Positions 1 through 7,092 of a stretch of DNA of 9,036 bases are shown here, piece after piece. This stretch comes from Candidatus Gastranaerophilales bacterium. GTDB taxonomy: Bacteria > Cyanobacteriota > Vampirovibrionia > Gastranaerophilales > Gastranaerophilaceae. Position 1 is the stretch's first letter, and each line of letters opens with the position of its first letter. Location of the stretch: NCBI GenBank assembly GCA_023662705.1, contig JAMPIM010000057.1, forward strand, positions 1-9,036. The letters are read 5' to 3'. Below the pieces are notes generated by a model that ran no database searches, was not told the origin of the DNA, and was given only the letters and a program-made list of their open reading frames with translations. The position numbers and the translations under genes were made by a program.

Positions 1-18
1 TTAGGTTATCATAGGAGT

Positions 19-1569
19 ATGAACAAGGGGAAGATTGTTGTAGTCGATGATGAAAAAATAGTTACTTCCGCTTTTAGCACCCTGCTAAAGGTTGAAGGAT
101 TTACTGACGCGCATTTTTTTAATAATCCGAAAGATGCAGTAGAATTTCTAAAAGAAAACACTCCTGATTTGGTCATTTCAGATTTCTTAATGCCCGAAAT
201 GAACGGCTTGGAATTCTTAGGAGAAGTCAAAAAACTTTATCCCGAAGTCAGCAAAATCCTTTTAACAGGTTATGCGGATAAAGAAAATGCAATCAAAGCG
301 ATTAATGAAATCGGCTTATATCGTTATATTGAAAAACCTTGGAACAACGATGATTTAATTATAAACATCAAAAACGGGATTGAACGAAGTTATTTGCTTT
401 CTCAGCTTCGTCAAAAGATTTCTGAATTGGAAATTGCCAAAAAAGAGCTTGAAAAGTATTCACACAATCTGGAAGAACTTGTTGCAGAACGCACACACGA
501 TTTGCAGCAATCAAATGCTAAGCTTGCAGGAATTGTAAACTATTGCGCTGACGGAATCGTAATCCTTAACGAAGACGGAATCATAGAGCAAGTTAATCCT
601 GCCTGTGAAACACTTATCGGACTTGTTAATAATAAAATTGTATCAACTTCGGTTGATGATTTCTTATTCAGCAAAAAAACTTTTATTTCAAAAGAACTGC
701 ATAACTTAGAAGAAAACGAATTATTCTTAAGAGATTTTTATATCAAAAATCCTCTTAGCAATAATCTTGTACCTGTTGAAATAAGTTTTGCAAGAATCAA
801 TCCTGATGAAGATTTCAAACGCTTTGTCGGCGTAATCAGAGATGTTACCGAACAGAAAAAAGCTGACAGACTAAGAGATGATTTTATTGCAACATTGACT
901 CATGATTTGAGAACACCTATTCTTGCTGCAATTCAGACTCTTAAGTTTTTCCTCGAAGGTGCTCTGGGCGAATTAGATGACAAACAAAAATTGCTTCTTG
1001 CAACTATGCAAAAAAGCAATGAAGACTTGTTGGGCTTAGTTAATGCGCTTTTAGAAGTTTATAAATACGACGCAGAAAAATTAATTCTTAATAAAACAGA
1101 TTTCAATATCTATGAACTTACAAAACTCGTCTATGACGAATTAAAACCGCTTGCTGACAACAAAAACATTGATTTTTCTATTGAATGCACTGATACCGCA
1201 ATAGAAATTCAGGCAGACAGAAGTGAGTTAAGACGGGTTATTTGCAACTTATGCGGAAATGCTATCAGCTACACTGCTGATAATGGCAAAGTTGTTATTA
1301 CACTCAAAAACGAAGCCAATGATTTGATTTTTTCTGTTTCCGATAACGGATGCGGAATCCCGCAGGAAGATATTCCGAACATGTTCCAGAGATTCTCACA
1401 GGGAACAAGCAAAAAGCGTTCGGCAGGAACAGGCTTGGGCTTATATCTTTCAAGACAAATTATTGAATCACACGGCGGAAAAATCTGGCTAGAAAGTGTT
1501 ATAAACAAAGGCAGTGAGTTCTCATTTATCCTGACAGATGCAGTAAGCAAAGCAGGAGTTTTAAAATGA
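19..1569 (+). CDS. Hybrid sensor histidine kinase: receiver - coiled coil - PAS - HisKA - HATPase
   Basis: The protein has 516 residues and the domains follow in order. An N-terminal receiver domain (about 5-120) has the acidic pair D10/D11, phospho-acceptor D55, T83 and K106 in YIEKPW. A charged coiled coil spans about 125-165 and a PAS-type sensor domain about 168-280. The HisKA helix contains H295 in TLTHDLRTP. The HATPase domain has an N box around N410-N414, a G1 box DNGCGIP (442-448), an F box MFQRF (455-459) and a G2 box GTGLGL (470-475). All catalytic motifs are intact. There is no transmembrane segment, so a cytosolic kinase is expected, tuned by phosphorylation of its own receiver and by the PAS domain. 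AGGAG at 13-17 lies only one base before the ATG, but no later start keeps the receiver whole. The stop overlaps the next start (ATGA), so its partner is very probably the adjacent regulator. The signal sensed is unknown. Confidence 0.95.
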   Translation: MNKGKIVVVDDEKIVTSAFSTLLKVEGFTDAHFFNNPKDAVEFLKENTPDLVISDFLMPEMNGLEFLGEVKKLYPEVSKILLTGYADKENAIKAINEIGLYRYIEKPWNNDDLIINIKNGIERSYLLSQLRQKISELEIAKKELEKYSHNLEELVAERTHDLQQSNAKLAGIVNYCADGIVILNEDGIIEQVNPACETLIGLVNNKIVSTSVDDFLFSKKTFISKELHNLEENELFLRDFYIKNPLSNNLVPVEISFARINPDEDFKRFVGVIRDVTEQKKADRLRDDFIATLTHDLRTPILAAIQTLKFFLEGALGELDDKQKLLLATMQKSNEDLLGLVNALLEVYKYDAEKLILNKTDFNIYELTKLVYDELKPLADNKNIDFSIECTDTAIEIQADRSELRRVICNLCGNAISYTADNGKVVITLKNEANDLIFSVSDNGCGIPQEDIPNMFQRFSQGTSKKRSAGTGLGLYLSRQIIESHGGKIWLESVINKGSEFSFILTDAVSKAGVLK

Positions 1570-2222
1570 TAAATGTACTTTTAATTGAAGACCACGAATT
1601 ATACAGAATGGGGCTTTCAATGCTTCTTGATAAAGCAGAAGGCATTAATCTTATTGCAGAAGCTTCCGACGGACTTGAGGGAGTTAGAAAAGCACGTGAA
1701 CTTAATCCTAACGTAATTCTTATGGATATCGGATTACCTAGTATGGACGGAATTGAAGCTACCGTAAGAATTAAAGACTTTTTGCCGGAAACAAAAATTC
1801 TTATTTTTACATCTCGTGACAGTGAACATGATGTTTTTGAATCTTTTAAAGCAGGTGCTGACGGATACATAATGAAAGGCGCAAGCCCTGACCAAACACT
1901 TGCTGCAATTAAAGCTGTTTATGAAGGAGTGGGCTGGATTGACCCTGCAATTGCAAAAATGGTGTTTTCAAGTTTACAGCGCCCGTCTGCTGCTGTTATA
2001 ACAGAAATTCCAAAGAAAGAAAGAAATACATACGGACTTACTGATAGAGAATTAGATGTTCTTGAGCTTATGGTTGAAGGTTTATCAAACCCTCAAATTG
2101 CCGAAAAACTTGTTATCACAAAAGCTACCACAAAAGCTCACGTTCACAGTATTTTGCAAAAACTATGCGCTGCAACCCGTACACAGGCTACCGTTATGGC
2201 TATGAAAGAAGGGCTGGTATAA
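1566..2222 (+). CDS. NarL/FixJ-family response regulator (receiver + LuxR-type HTH)
   Basis: The protein has 218 residues, the normal length for this family. The receiver domain (1-120) has E8/D9, phospho-acceptor D54 in ILMDIGLP, T82 and K104. A linker leads to a LuxR-type helix-turn-helix (about 155-218) with the signature LTDRELDVLELMVEGLSN followed by the recognition-helix region ITKATTKAHVHSIL. It should bind DNA as a phosphorylated dimer and control transcription. Its start overlaps the kinase stop by four bases, and AGGAG lies seven bases upstream (1554-1558), which implies translational coupling and a cognate pair. Its targets are not visible. The third gene of the same operon is an obvious candidate partner or output. 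Confidence 0.95.
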   Translation: MINVLLIEDHELYRMGLSMLLDKAEGINLIAEASDGLEGVRKARELNPNVILMDIGLPSMDGIEATVRIKDFLPETKILIFTSRDSEHDVFESFKAGADGYIMKGASPDQTLAAIKAVYEGVGWIDPAIAKMVFSSLQRPSAAVITEIPKKERNTYGLTDRELDVLELMVEGLSNPQIAEKLVITKATTKAHVHSILQKLCAATRTQATVMAMKEGLV

Positions 2223-3452
2223 ATGTTTGAAGCTCTTGCAGGAAGTATTATGGCAATGAAAGTTCATTTCAGCCAAATGAATCTTCCTTTTGCAAAAAGA
2301 AAAGACAGGGTTGTTGCGGAAACAATTTATCAAAACAACGTAAATAAAGTTGAAGTAACAGAAAAATATGAAAAAAGCAAAATGCCTGAATCAGGCTATA
2401 TGACTGTTGCAGAATACGAAGCAAAATCAAGAGCTAAATCAAAAAAAGAAATTATTGAGGATGTTAAAGAACCTGATATTCCAAAAGATTCTAACATGGT
2501 TTATGTTCCGCAAAAAACTTTTAAACTGGTTAAATACAATGACCCGATTGGAAGTCCTGAATTAACTTTGCCACGCAAACTGAATTTTGACAGACAAATA
2601 AACGCACAGGGAATTATCTCAGGTGACAAAACAATGCTAGTTTACCCTGCTGTTTATTATTATGCTCAAACGGACTGCACTTCCTGCGATTTATTTTTAA
2701 TCAAACTTAATTCAAAATTAAATGATACCGACAAGGCAATGAAAGCTAATATTGTTCAAAGAGAAGAAGAACCGCTAATTTCAACTTCCAAGGATATTGA
2801 AACAAAATTCATATTCAGAACTCTTACACCAATAGATTTTTCAGCCGATAATAAAAAACTTGTTGTAAAAGAAAAAGTCGGACACCGCCATGACGGTATT
2901 TGGAAAACAGATTTGTGGGTTTATGATTTTGAAAAACGCGAAGCAAAAAAACTTCCGCAAATCAGAGAAGCAATTATTGATTACTGGGCAAATTCCGGTG
3001 GAGTAGATTTTGAAGAAAACCGCTGGGATATTTATCCGATGGGATTTGATGCTAATAATGACAACAGAGTTATTCTTTGTGCTTACGCTTATACAGGCGA
3101 AGTTCCGAAATTTTTAGGAACATGGAGTATTGATGTAGAAGGAGTAAATTCAAAACTCGAAGATTTAAGCGGTTCAAGTATTCCTGTTTCGGTAATCGGT
3201 TTCAGACTCGCGGAAGATTCGGTTAAAGATTCATCAGAAATCGAATTTGAAGCACGTCAGGCAAAAGAGCGTGAAAAAGCAGAAGAAAAGCAGGCTAAAG
3301 AAGCTGAGAAATTTGATAACCAACTAAAAGATTTGGAATACAAACGCAAAATTCATCAAATGGATATGGAAACTTTGCTTAAAATTCAGCAGCGTAAAAA
3401 TGAGTTAAAGAACATATCAAAACCGCAAGACGGTTTAACAGGAGCACAGTAA
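2223..3452 (+). CDS. Uncharacterised protein with WD40/PD40-like propeller segments and C-terminal coiled coil
   Basis: I do not recognise the family of this 409-residue protein. Two segments resemble beta-propeller blades of the PD40/TolB type. One, around 130-165, reads like 'GDKTMLVYP...CDLFLIKL' and includes a CxxC pair at C152/C155. The second, about 202-242, has IDFSADNKKLVV, then DLWVYDF at 230-236 and a following KKL. The last 75 residues or so (about 335-400) are highly charged, rich in Lys, Glu and Gln, and probably form a coiled coil. I see no signal peptide or membrane helix. The ATG follows the regulator stop directly, making this the third gene of the two-component operon. A second candidate start at 2250 (M10) has a better-spaced AGGA at 2240-2243 and would give 400 residues. 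A role as an accessory or output protein of the kinase/regulator pair is inference from position only. Confidence 0.85.
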   Translation: MFEALAGSIMAMKVHFSQMNLPFAKRKDRVVAETIYQNNVNKVEVTEKYEKSKMPESGYMTVAEYEAKSRAKSKKEIIEDVKEPDIPKDSNMVYVPQKTFKLVKYNDPIGSPELTLPRKLNFDRQINAQGIISGDKTMLVYPAVYYYAQTDCTSCDLFLIKLNSKLNDTDKAMKANIVQREEEPLISTSKDIETKFIFRTLTPIDFSADNKKLVVKEKVGHRHDGIWKTDLWVYDFEKREAKKLPQIREAIIDYWANSGGVDFEENRWDIYPMGFDANNDNRVILCAYAYTGEVPKFLGTWSIDVEGVNSKLEDLSGSSIPVSVIGFRLAEDSVKDSSEIEFEARQAKEREKAEEKQAKEAEKFDNQLKDLEYKRKIHQMDMETLLKIQQRKNELKNISKPQDGLTGAQ

Positions 3453-3490
3453 AATAAAAAAACGCAATTTTTTACACCTAAATGTTTTTA

Positions 3491-3496
3491 TATAAT
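3491..3496 (+). promoter_or_regulatory. Probable -10 box and strong ribosome binding site for the HExxH membrane protein
   Basis: A consensus TATAAT lies 17 bases before the ATG at 3514. The -35 region is poor: a T-run fits a 17-base spacer, and TTTACA at 3471-3476 is only 14 bases away. AAAGGTGAT at 3499-3507 is a good ribosome binding site six bases before the ATG. This suggests the gene is transcribed separately from the two-component operon that ends at 3452. Confidence 0.55.
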
Positions 3497-3513
3497 AGAA
3501 AGGTGATGTGTGA

Positions 3514-4320
3514 ATGATTATTGCTTCCGGAAATTATTATGCTCCAAGCTCAAAAGAAGATGCAGAAAAAGGATTTTTAACCGCAACTGCTGCATCAGGT
3601 GCTATTATGGCGACATTACCGCTTTTTTCAAAACCATTTTTGCATCAGATGAAAAAAGAGCAGGTAAATAATCAACAATATAAAGATGCGTTTATAAAAT
3701 CATTCCAAACATCAGGACTTGCAGAAGAAGGAGTAAAAATCCAACACCGAACATACACTTTGAACGATTTGGCAAAACTCGGAACGGGTCAGGAAAAAGA
3801 AATTATCCAGAAAGATATCAAAGAAGGTCTGAATGCCTGTTATGCCCCTGATTTAAAAGAGATTCATCTAAATTTGAATAAAGCTGCAATTTCAGGATTT
3901 CATGAAGCAGGACACGCGCTTAACCATCTTAACAGTAAATTTGGGAATTTTTTACAGAAGTTAAGAGCTCCCGGATACGCTGTTGCAGCTTTGATGGGAA
4001 CTGTTGCACTGTTTTCTCGAAAAAAACCAAAAGAAAACGACAGCGGAATAGTTGATTTTGTACAGAATAATTGCGGTAAAATTGCATTTGCAGCACTACT
4101 TCCTACCGTAGCAGAAGAGGCAATGGCAAGCCATAAGGGAATCAAACTGGCACGTGCAGGCGGACTCGGAGAAGCTGCAATTAAAAATCTTAAGAAATTT
4201 TATGGAAAAGCTCTCTTGAGTTATGCGGGATATGCGATTGCAACAGGATTGTCTGTTGGAGTTGCAAATAAGATTATGCAGCATTACACAAGACCTAAAA
4301 AGGTTGAATCGTCTCTATAA
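3514..4320 (+). CDS. Putative membrane-associated zinc metallopeptidase (HExxH)
   Basis: The protein has 268 residues. It carries HEAGHAL at 130-136, the HExxH zinc-binding signature seen for example in M41, M48 and YugP-like peptidases. About 65 residues on, EEAMAS (201-206) resembles the E-x-x-A-S/D motif that supplies the third zinc ligand in M48/YugP-type gluzincins. Hydrophobic stretches fall at about 21-38, 153-168, 188-200 and 232-251, so the active site would sit close to the membrane between helices. There is no cleavable signal peptide. A GTG in the same frame at 3508 is blocked by the TGA at 3511, so the ATG at 3514 is the start. The gene stands alone on this strand and its 3' end overlaps the opposite gene by 26 bases. 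The substrate is unknown. The peptidase call rests on the motifs, and a non-proteolytic role remains possible. Confidence 0.8.
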   Translation: MIIASGNYYAPSSKEDAEKGFLTATAASGAIMATLPLFSKPFLHQMKKEQVNNQQYKDAFIKSFQTSGLAEEGVKIQHRTYTLNDLAKLGTGQEKEIIQKDIKEGLNACYAPDLKEIHLNLNKAAISGFHEAGHALNHLNSKFGNFLQKLRAPGYAVAALMGTVALFSRKKPKENDSGIVDFVQNNCGKIAFAALLPTVAEEAMASHKGIKLARAGGLGEAAIKNLKKFYGKALLSYAGYAIATGLSVGVANKIMQHYTRPKKVESSL

Positions 4321-5245
4321 TTTTATTATCTTTATCAAGAATTTTTAGTTCGGATTTTTGTCCGTCTTTGTATTCGGGAAGATAAACATTTTTTACCTTG
4401 TAATCAGAAGAATAAAGGATCTCTTTTTTCTTAATTCCATCTTCGTATTCGCTCACAAGCATTGCCGAATCATCAGGAGTTTGAGAGTTATAGTATGTAA
4501 ATCTCGTTAAATCTGTTCCGTCATAATTAAAAGAAACATTTTTTGTCATATTACCTTCATTATCATAGAAAATATGTTCTTCTCTAAGGTTTACATCATT
4601 TTCGACAGCTTCTTTTCTAAGCGAAATCACATTCCCGTCTTTGTCTGTTTTTTTATACTTAATCGGCTCTTCTTCAGAATAATTCCAAACTTCGGTATAA
4701 ATAAGTTCTTTAGCATCATTATAATGCGTATGACTCAATGGCAAATCACCATCAAATTTCCATTTGTCATATTTAGAATCTTTTTCTTCAGACAGATTAT
4801 TTAAAACAGTACCGTCATGCAACGAAATTTCTACAAAATTAAAATCATGTCTTTTAATAGCGTTTTCTTCCCCATCGGGAGTCAAGTCCACAACAAGAAT
4901 AGCTTTCTCATTATTATGTTTAAGAAAATAAATTCCTCCGCAAGATTCGTCCAAAAGATTATTAATTGTTTTTCTTGCAGATTCCGACAACACCGATAAA
5001 TCCGCGATTGCTGAAAACGGCAGATTTTTATCAAGGGAGTTATACAAATCTGCCTTTTTAACAGGCGGTACATACTTTGCAGGCTGTGAAACAGATTGTT
5101 TTACCTGCACTTTTGGAACTGTTTTTTCTTCCACAGCAGATTCTGTTTGCTCAACCTCATCTTTTTCAGATAACAAAAAACAGCCCAAGGCTGCGGCAAA
5201 TAAAATACCTAAAGAAACTCCGAGAGCTATTTTTTTATTAATCAT
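4295..5245 (-). CDS. Membrane-anchored protein with YD/MORN-like repeat segments
   Basis: The protein has 316 residues and no family I can name. The N-terminus (MINKK, then a hydrophobic run at about 6-25) is a signal anchor. C22 in ALGC is close to a lipobox but has Ala at -3 and further hydrophobic residues after the Cys, so an uncleaved anchor seems likelier than a lipoprotein. A Lys/Glu/Val/Pro-rich linker (about 27-65) leads to a soluble, presumably extracytoplasmic part. The C-terminal half (about 180-316) has loosely repeated segments of the form Y-x-n-G-n-hydrophobic, such as TDKDGNVISL, YDNEGNMTKN and NYDGTDLTRFTYYN, which resemble YD or MORN-type beta-hairpin repeats. The start has AAGGCGG five bases upstream and a strong promoter beyond it. 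The 3' end overlaps the convergent gene, with no terminator visible between them. Confidence 0.85.
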   Translation of the reverse strand: MINKKIALGVSLGILFAAALGCFLLSEKDEVEQTESAVEEKTVPKVQVKQSVSQPAKYVPPVKKADLYNSLDKNLPFSAIADLSVLSESARKTINNLLDESCGGIYFLKHNNEKAILVVDLTPDGEENAIKRHDFNFVEISLHDGTVLNNLSEEKDSKYDKWKFDGDLPLSHTHYNDAKELIYTEVWNYSEEEPIKYKKTDKDGNVISLRKEAVENDVNLREEHIFYDNEGNMTKNVSFNYDGTDLTRFTYYNSQTPDDSAMLVSEYEDGIKKKEILYSSDYKVKNVYLPEYKDGQKSELKILDKDNKIIETIQPF

Positions 5246-5270
5246 ATAAACCGCCTTACATTACCCCACT

Positions 5271-5299
5271 ATTATATGTTTTTTTGCTACTTTTATCAA
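5271..5299 (-). promoter_or_regulatory. Near-consensus sigma70 promoter for the gene at 4295-5245
   Basis: Read on the minus strand, TTGATA (5299-5294) and TATAAT (5276-5271) are separated by exactly 17 bases. The predicted transcript start is near 5264. That leaves a leader of about 20 bases containing the AAGGCGG ribosome binding site before the ATG at 5245. This is the best promoter in the window and suggests strong or constitutive expression. Confidence 0.8.
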
Positions 5300-5309
5300 T
5301 CTTTTTTTA

Positions 5310-5318
5310 TGCTAGAAT
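5310..5318 (+). promoter_or_regulatory. Extended -10 promoter element of nanE (predicted leaderless)
   Basis: TGC-TAGAAT is an extended -10 element (TG at 5310-5311, hexamer at 5313-5318). No good -35 box is seen at the right distance, as is usual for extended -10 promoters. The hexamer ends six bases before the ATG at 5325, so transcription would start at or next to the initiation codon. No Shine-Dalgarno-like sequence lies before that ATG. The upstream part of this promoter overlaps the -35 region of the divergent promoter. Confidence 0.6.
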
Positions 5319-5324
5319 AATTTC

Positions 5325-5999
5325 ATGGCTATCATTAATGATTTGAAGGGTAAAATTATTGTTTCATCTCAAGCAATGCCTGATGAGCCGTTTTATGACG
5401 AAACCTGCATGAAAGCAATGATGCAGTCTGTTGTTAACGGAGGTGCGGGCGGACTTCGTGTTGCAGGAGCAAGGGATGTTAGAAACGCAAAAAAATTCGG
5501 ACTTCCTGTAATCGGTTTAACAAAACCCGACAAACTTCCTGAAAACTGGAGAAGCGTGGTTTATATCACACCAACGCTTAAAGAAGTAAGAGAGCTGATT
5601 GAAGCTGATGCTGATATAATAGCGTTCGACGGAACAACAAGACCACGTCCAAATTGCACTTTAGAAGATATTATTAAAGAAATAAAATCAGCAGGCAAAC
5701 TCTCAATGGCTGATATTTCAACTCTTGAAGAGGGGATAAATGCAGAAAAATTGGGAGTTGATATTATTTCAACAACCCTTGCAGGTTATACCGATGAATC
5801 AGGTATTGCAGGCGAAACACCTGATTTTGAATTACTGGAAAAACTTGTTAAAACAGTTAACAAACCCGTAATCTTAGAAGGCAGAATCTGGACAAGAGAA
5901 GATGTTCAAAAAGGTTTTGAACTCGGTGCACATTGTGTTGTAATCGGCTCAGCCATCACAAGACCGCAATTAATTGTAAAAAGATTTTTGGGAGCATAA
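5325..5999 (+). CDS. nanE: N-acetylmannosamine-6-phosphate 2-epimerase NanE
   Basis: The protein has 224 residues, a normal length for NanE, a TIM-barrel enzyme that converts ManNAc-6-phosphate to GlcNAc-6-phosphate in sialic-acid and ManNAc breakdown. Family landmarks are present in order. LKGKIIVSSQAMPDEP (7-22) is the usual N-terminal signature. GGAGGLRVAG (39-48) follows, then VIGLTK with K67, which corresponds to the catalytic lysine region. IAFDGTTRPRP lies mid-protein. ILEGRIW has E185 at the position of the catalytic glutamate, and AHCVVIGSAITRP binds phosphate. The N-terminal match to the family fixes the ATG at 5325 despite the lack of a ribosome binding site. The stop is one base before the ROK kinase start, so the two form an operon. 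No lyase (nanA), transporter, nagA or nagB is in the window. Made in the cytosol. Confidence 0.95.
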   Translation: MAIINDLKGKIIVSSQAMPDEPFYDETCMKAMMQSVVNGGAGGLRVAGARDVRNAKKFGLPVIGLTKPDKLPENWRSVVYITPTLKEVRELIEADADIIAFDGTTRPRPNCTLEDIIKEIKSAGKLSMADISTLEEGINAEKLGVDIISTTLAGYTDESGIAGETPDFELLEKLVKTVNKPVILEGRIWTREDVQKGFELGAHCVVIGSAITRPQLIVKRFLGA

Positions 6000-6000
6000 A

Positions 6001-6876
6001 ATGAAAAAAGCATTAGCATTTGATATTGGCGGAACAAAAATATATTCGACTATAATTGATGAAAATGGTGAAATAATCAGCGAAATCGATAAATTTTCCA
6101 CACCTAAATCTTTAGAAGAAATTAAAAGTGTGCTTCGTTCTCAAATAGAAAAATACGAAAACGAAGTTGATGTTATTGCAATTGCAACAGCAGGAGCAGT
6201 AAATAACGCTAATACAGGCGTAATCGGTTCAACAGGAAATCTTCCCAACGGTTACAACACAATTGATTTTCAATCGCTAAGCAGCAAACGCGTATTTTTA
6301 GAAAACGACGCAAACTCAGCAGCCTGGGCAGAATACAAAATCGGAGCTTCAAAAGGAACATCCGTTTCTGTATTGTTAACCTTAGGAACAGGTGTGGGCG
6401 GCGGTATTATTATTAACGACAACCTGCTTAAAGGAAAATCAGGTGCAGCAGGCGAAATGCACTTCAAAATGTATCCTGATAAACGACGCAAATGCACCTG
6501 CGGAGGATGGGATTGTTTTGAAATCTACGCATCAGGAACTGCTCTTAAAATAGACGCAGAAGAAATGCTTAATGATAAGAATGTAACTACCTATGATGTT
6601 GTCGAAGGTGTTAAAAACGGTGATACCAAAATGATTGAAGTCTTAAACCGTTGGCAAAATGATATTATAACAGGCATTAAAGGACTTGCTGATATATTTG
6701 ACCCTGATTGTGTAGTACTTTCAGGCTCAATGGCACAATTTACCGATGTCAAAAAAATCGAAGAAGAAGTTAATTCGGATATCGTTACACCGCCGACATC
6801 AATCAGATTGGCGACAGCAGGTAATTATGCAGGAATGATTGGTGTTGCTCTTCTTGCGATGGAAAGAGGCTGTTAG
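6001..6876 (+). CDS. ROK-family sugar kinase, probably N-acetylmannosamine kinase (NanK-like)
   Basis: The protein has 291 residues, the usual ROK length. It has the ATP-phosphate motif DIGGTK (8-13), the catalytic aspartate D103 in ENDANSAAW, the glycine-rich LTLGTGVGGGII (126-137), and the ROK zinc motif with H154, C165, C167 and C172 in CTCGGWDCFE. Adjacency to nanE, one base away with GGGAG six bases upstream of the ATG, points to ManNAc as substrate and ManNAc-6-phosphate as product, which NanE would then epimerise. ROK enzymes differ in sugar specificity, so GlcNAc kinase or glucokinase activity cannot be excluded from sequence. One oddity is that the spacing before the zinc histidine is E-M-H rather than the common E-x-G-H, one residue shorter, while the H-to-Cys distance (11) is normal. 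Confidence 0.92.
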   Translation: MKKALAFDIGGTKIYSTIIDENGEIISEIDKFSTPKSLEEIKSVLRSQIEKYENEVDVIAIATAGAVNNANTGVIGSTGNLPNGYNTIDFQSLSSKRVFLENDANSAAWAEYKIGASKGTSVSVLLTLGTGVGGGIIINDNLLKGKSGAAGEMHFKMYPDKRRKCTCGGWDCFEIYASGTALKIDAEEMLNDKNVTTYDVVEGVKNGDTKMIEVLNRWQNDIITGIKGLADIFDPDCVVLSGSMAQFTDVKKIEEEVNSDIVTPPTSIRLATAGNYAGMIGVALLAMERGC

Positions 6877-7092
6877 ATGGGAAAAGCTAAACGCAGAAGC
6901 CTAAAACAAGGTATTAATGACCGTTTCCAATATATGACAAGAGAATCAGCTCTTGATTTTGTTATTAAAAATATTGATAACAAAAAGGAAGTGATTGATA
7001 CAGTTACACTATTTAATTTTTCAGCAGAAGAAATGCTTGAAGCTGGTGCTGAATACGAAGATGTGCTTGCTTTTGGCGGACTTATAAGTTAG
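6877..7092 (+). CDS. Small unknown protein at the end of the nanE-kinase operon
   Basis: The protein has 71 residues and I do not recognise the family. The ATG directly follows the kinase stop codon, and AAGAGG (6864-6869) lies seven bases upstream, so translation in the operon is credible. The N-terminus is very basic (GKAKRRSLKQ). The rest is amphipathic and increasingly acidic (FSAEEMLEAGAEYEDVLAF), probably a small helical bundle. There is no membrane segment or cysteine. It might be a regulatory or adaptor protein linked to amino-sugar use, but this is position only. It ends by overlapping the stop of the convergent gene by four bases. Confidence 0.75.
   Translation: MGKAKRRSLKQGINDRFQYMTRESALDFVIKNIDNKKEVIDTVTLFNFSAEEMLEAGAEYEDVLAFGGLIS

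Noticed and set aside
1..18. Extension of the kinase frame upstream of the ATG at 19
   Set aside because: The frame is open to the window edge, but the receiver domain begins normally right after this ATG and AGGAG is adjacent to it. The remaining 18 bases are too few to judge any upstream gene.
1526..1870. Open frame on the minus strand opposite the kinase/regulator junction
   Set aside because: It lies wholly opposite two intact, strongly recognised genes. Its protein has no recognisable motif and a Ser/Leu/Ile-rich composition typical of an antisense shadow.
3420..3436. Hairpin AAACCG-CAAGA-CGGTTT near the end of the propeller-like gene as a terminator
   Set aside because: The stem is only 6 bp, lies inside the coding sequence and is followed by AACAGG rather than a T-run.
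5179..5245. Lipoprotein lipobox (ALGC, C22) in the anchored repeat protein
   Set aside because: Ala at -3 is atypical and the hydrophobic stretch continues past the Cys, which fits an uncleaved anchor better. I left it as a possibility only.
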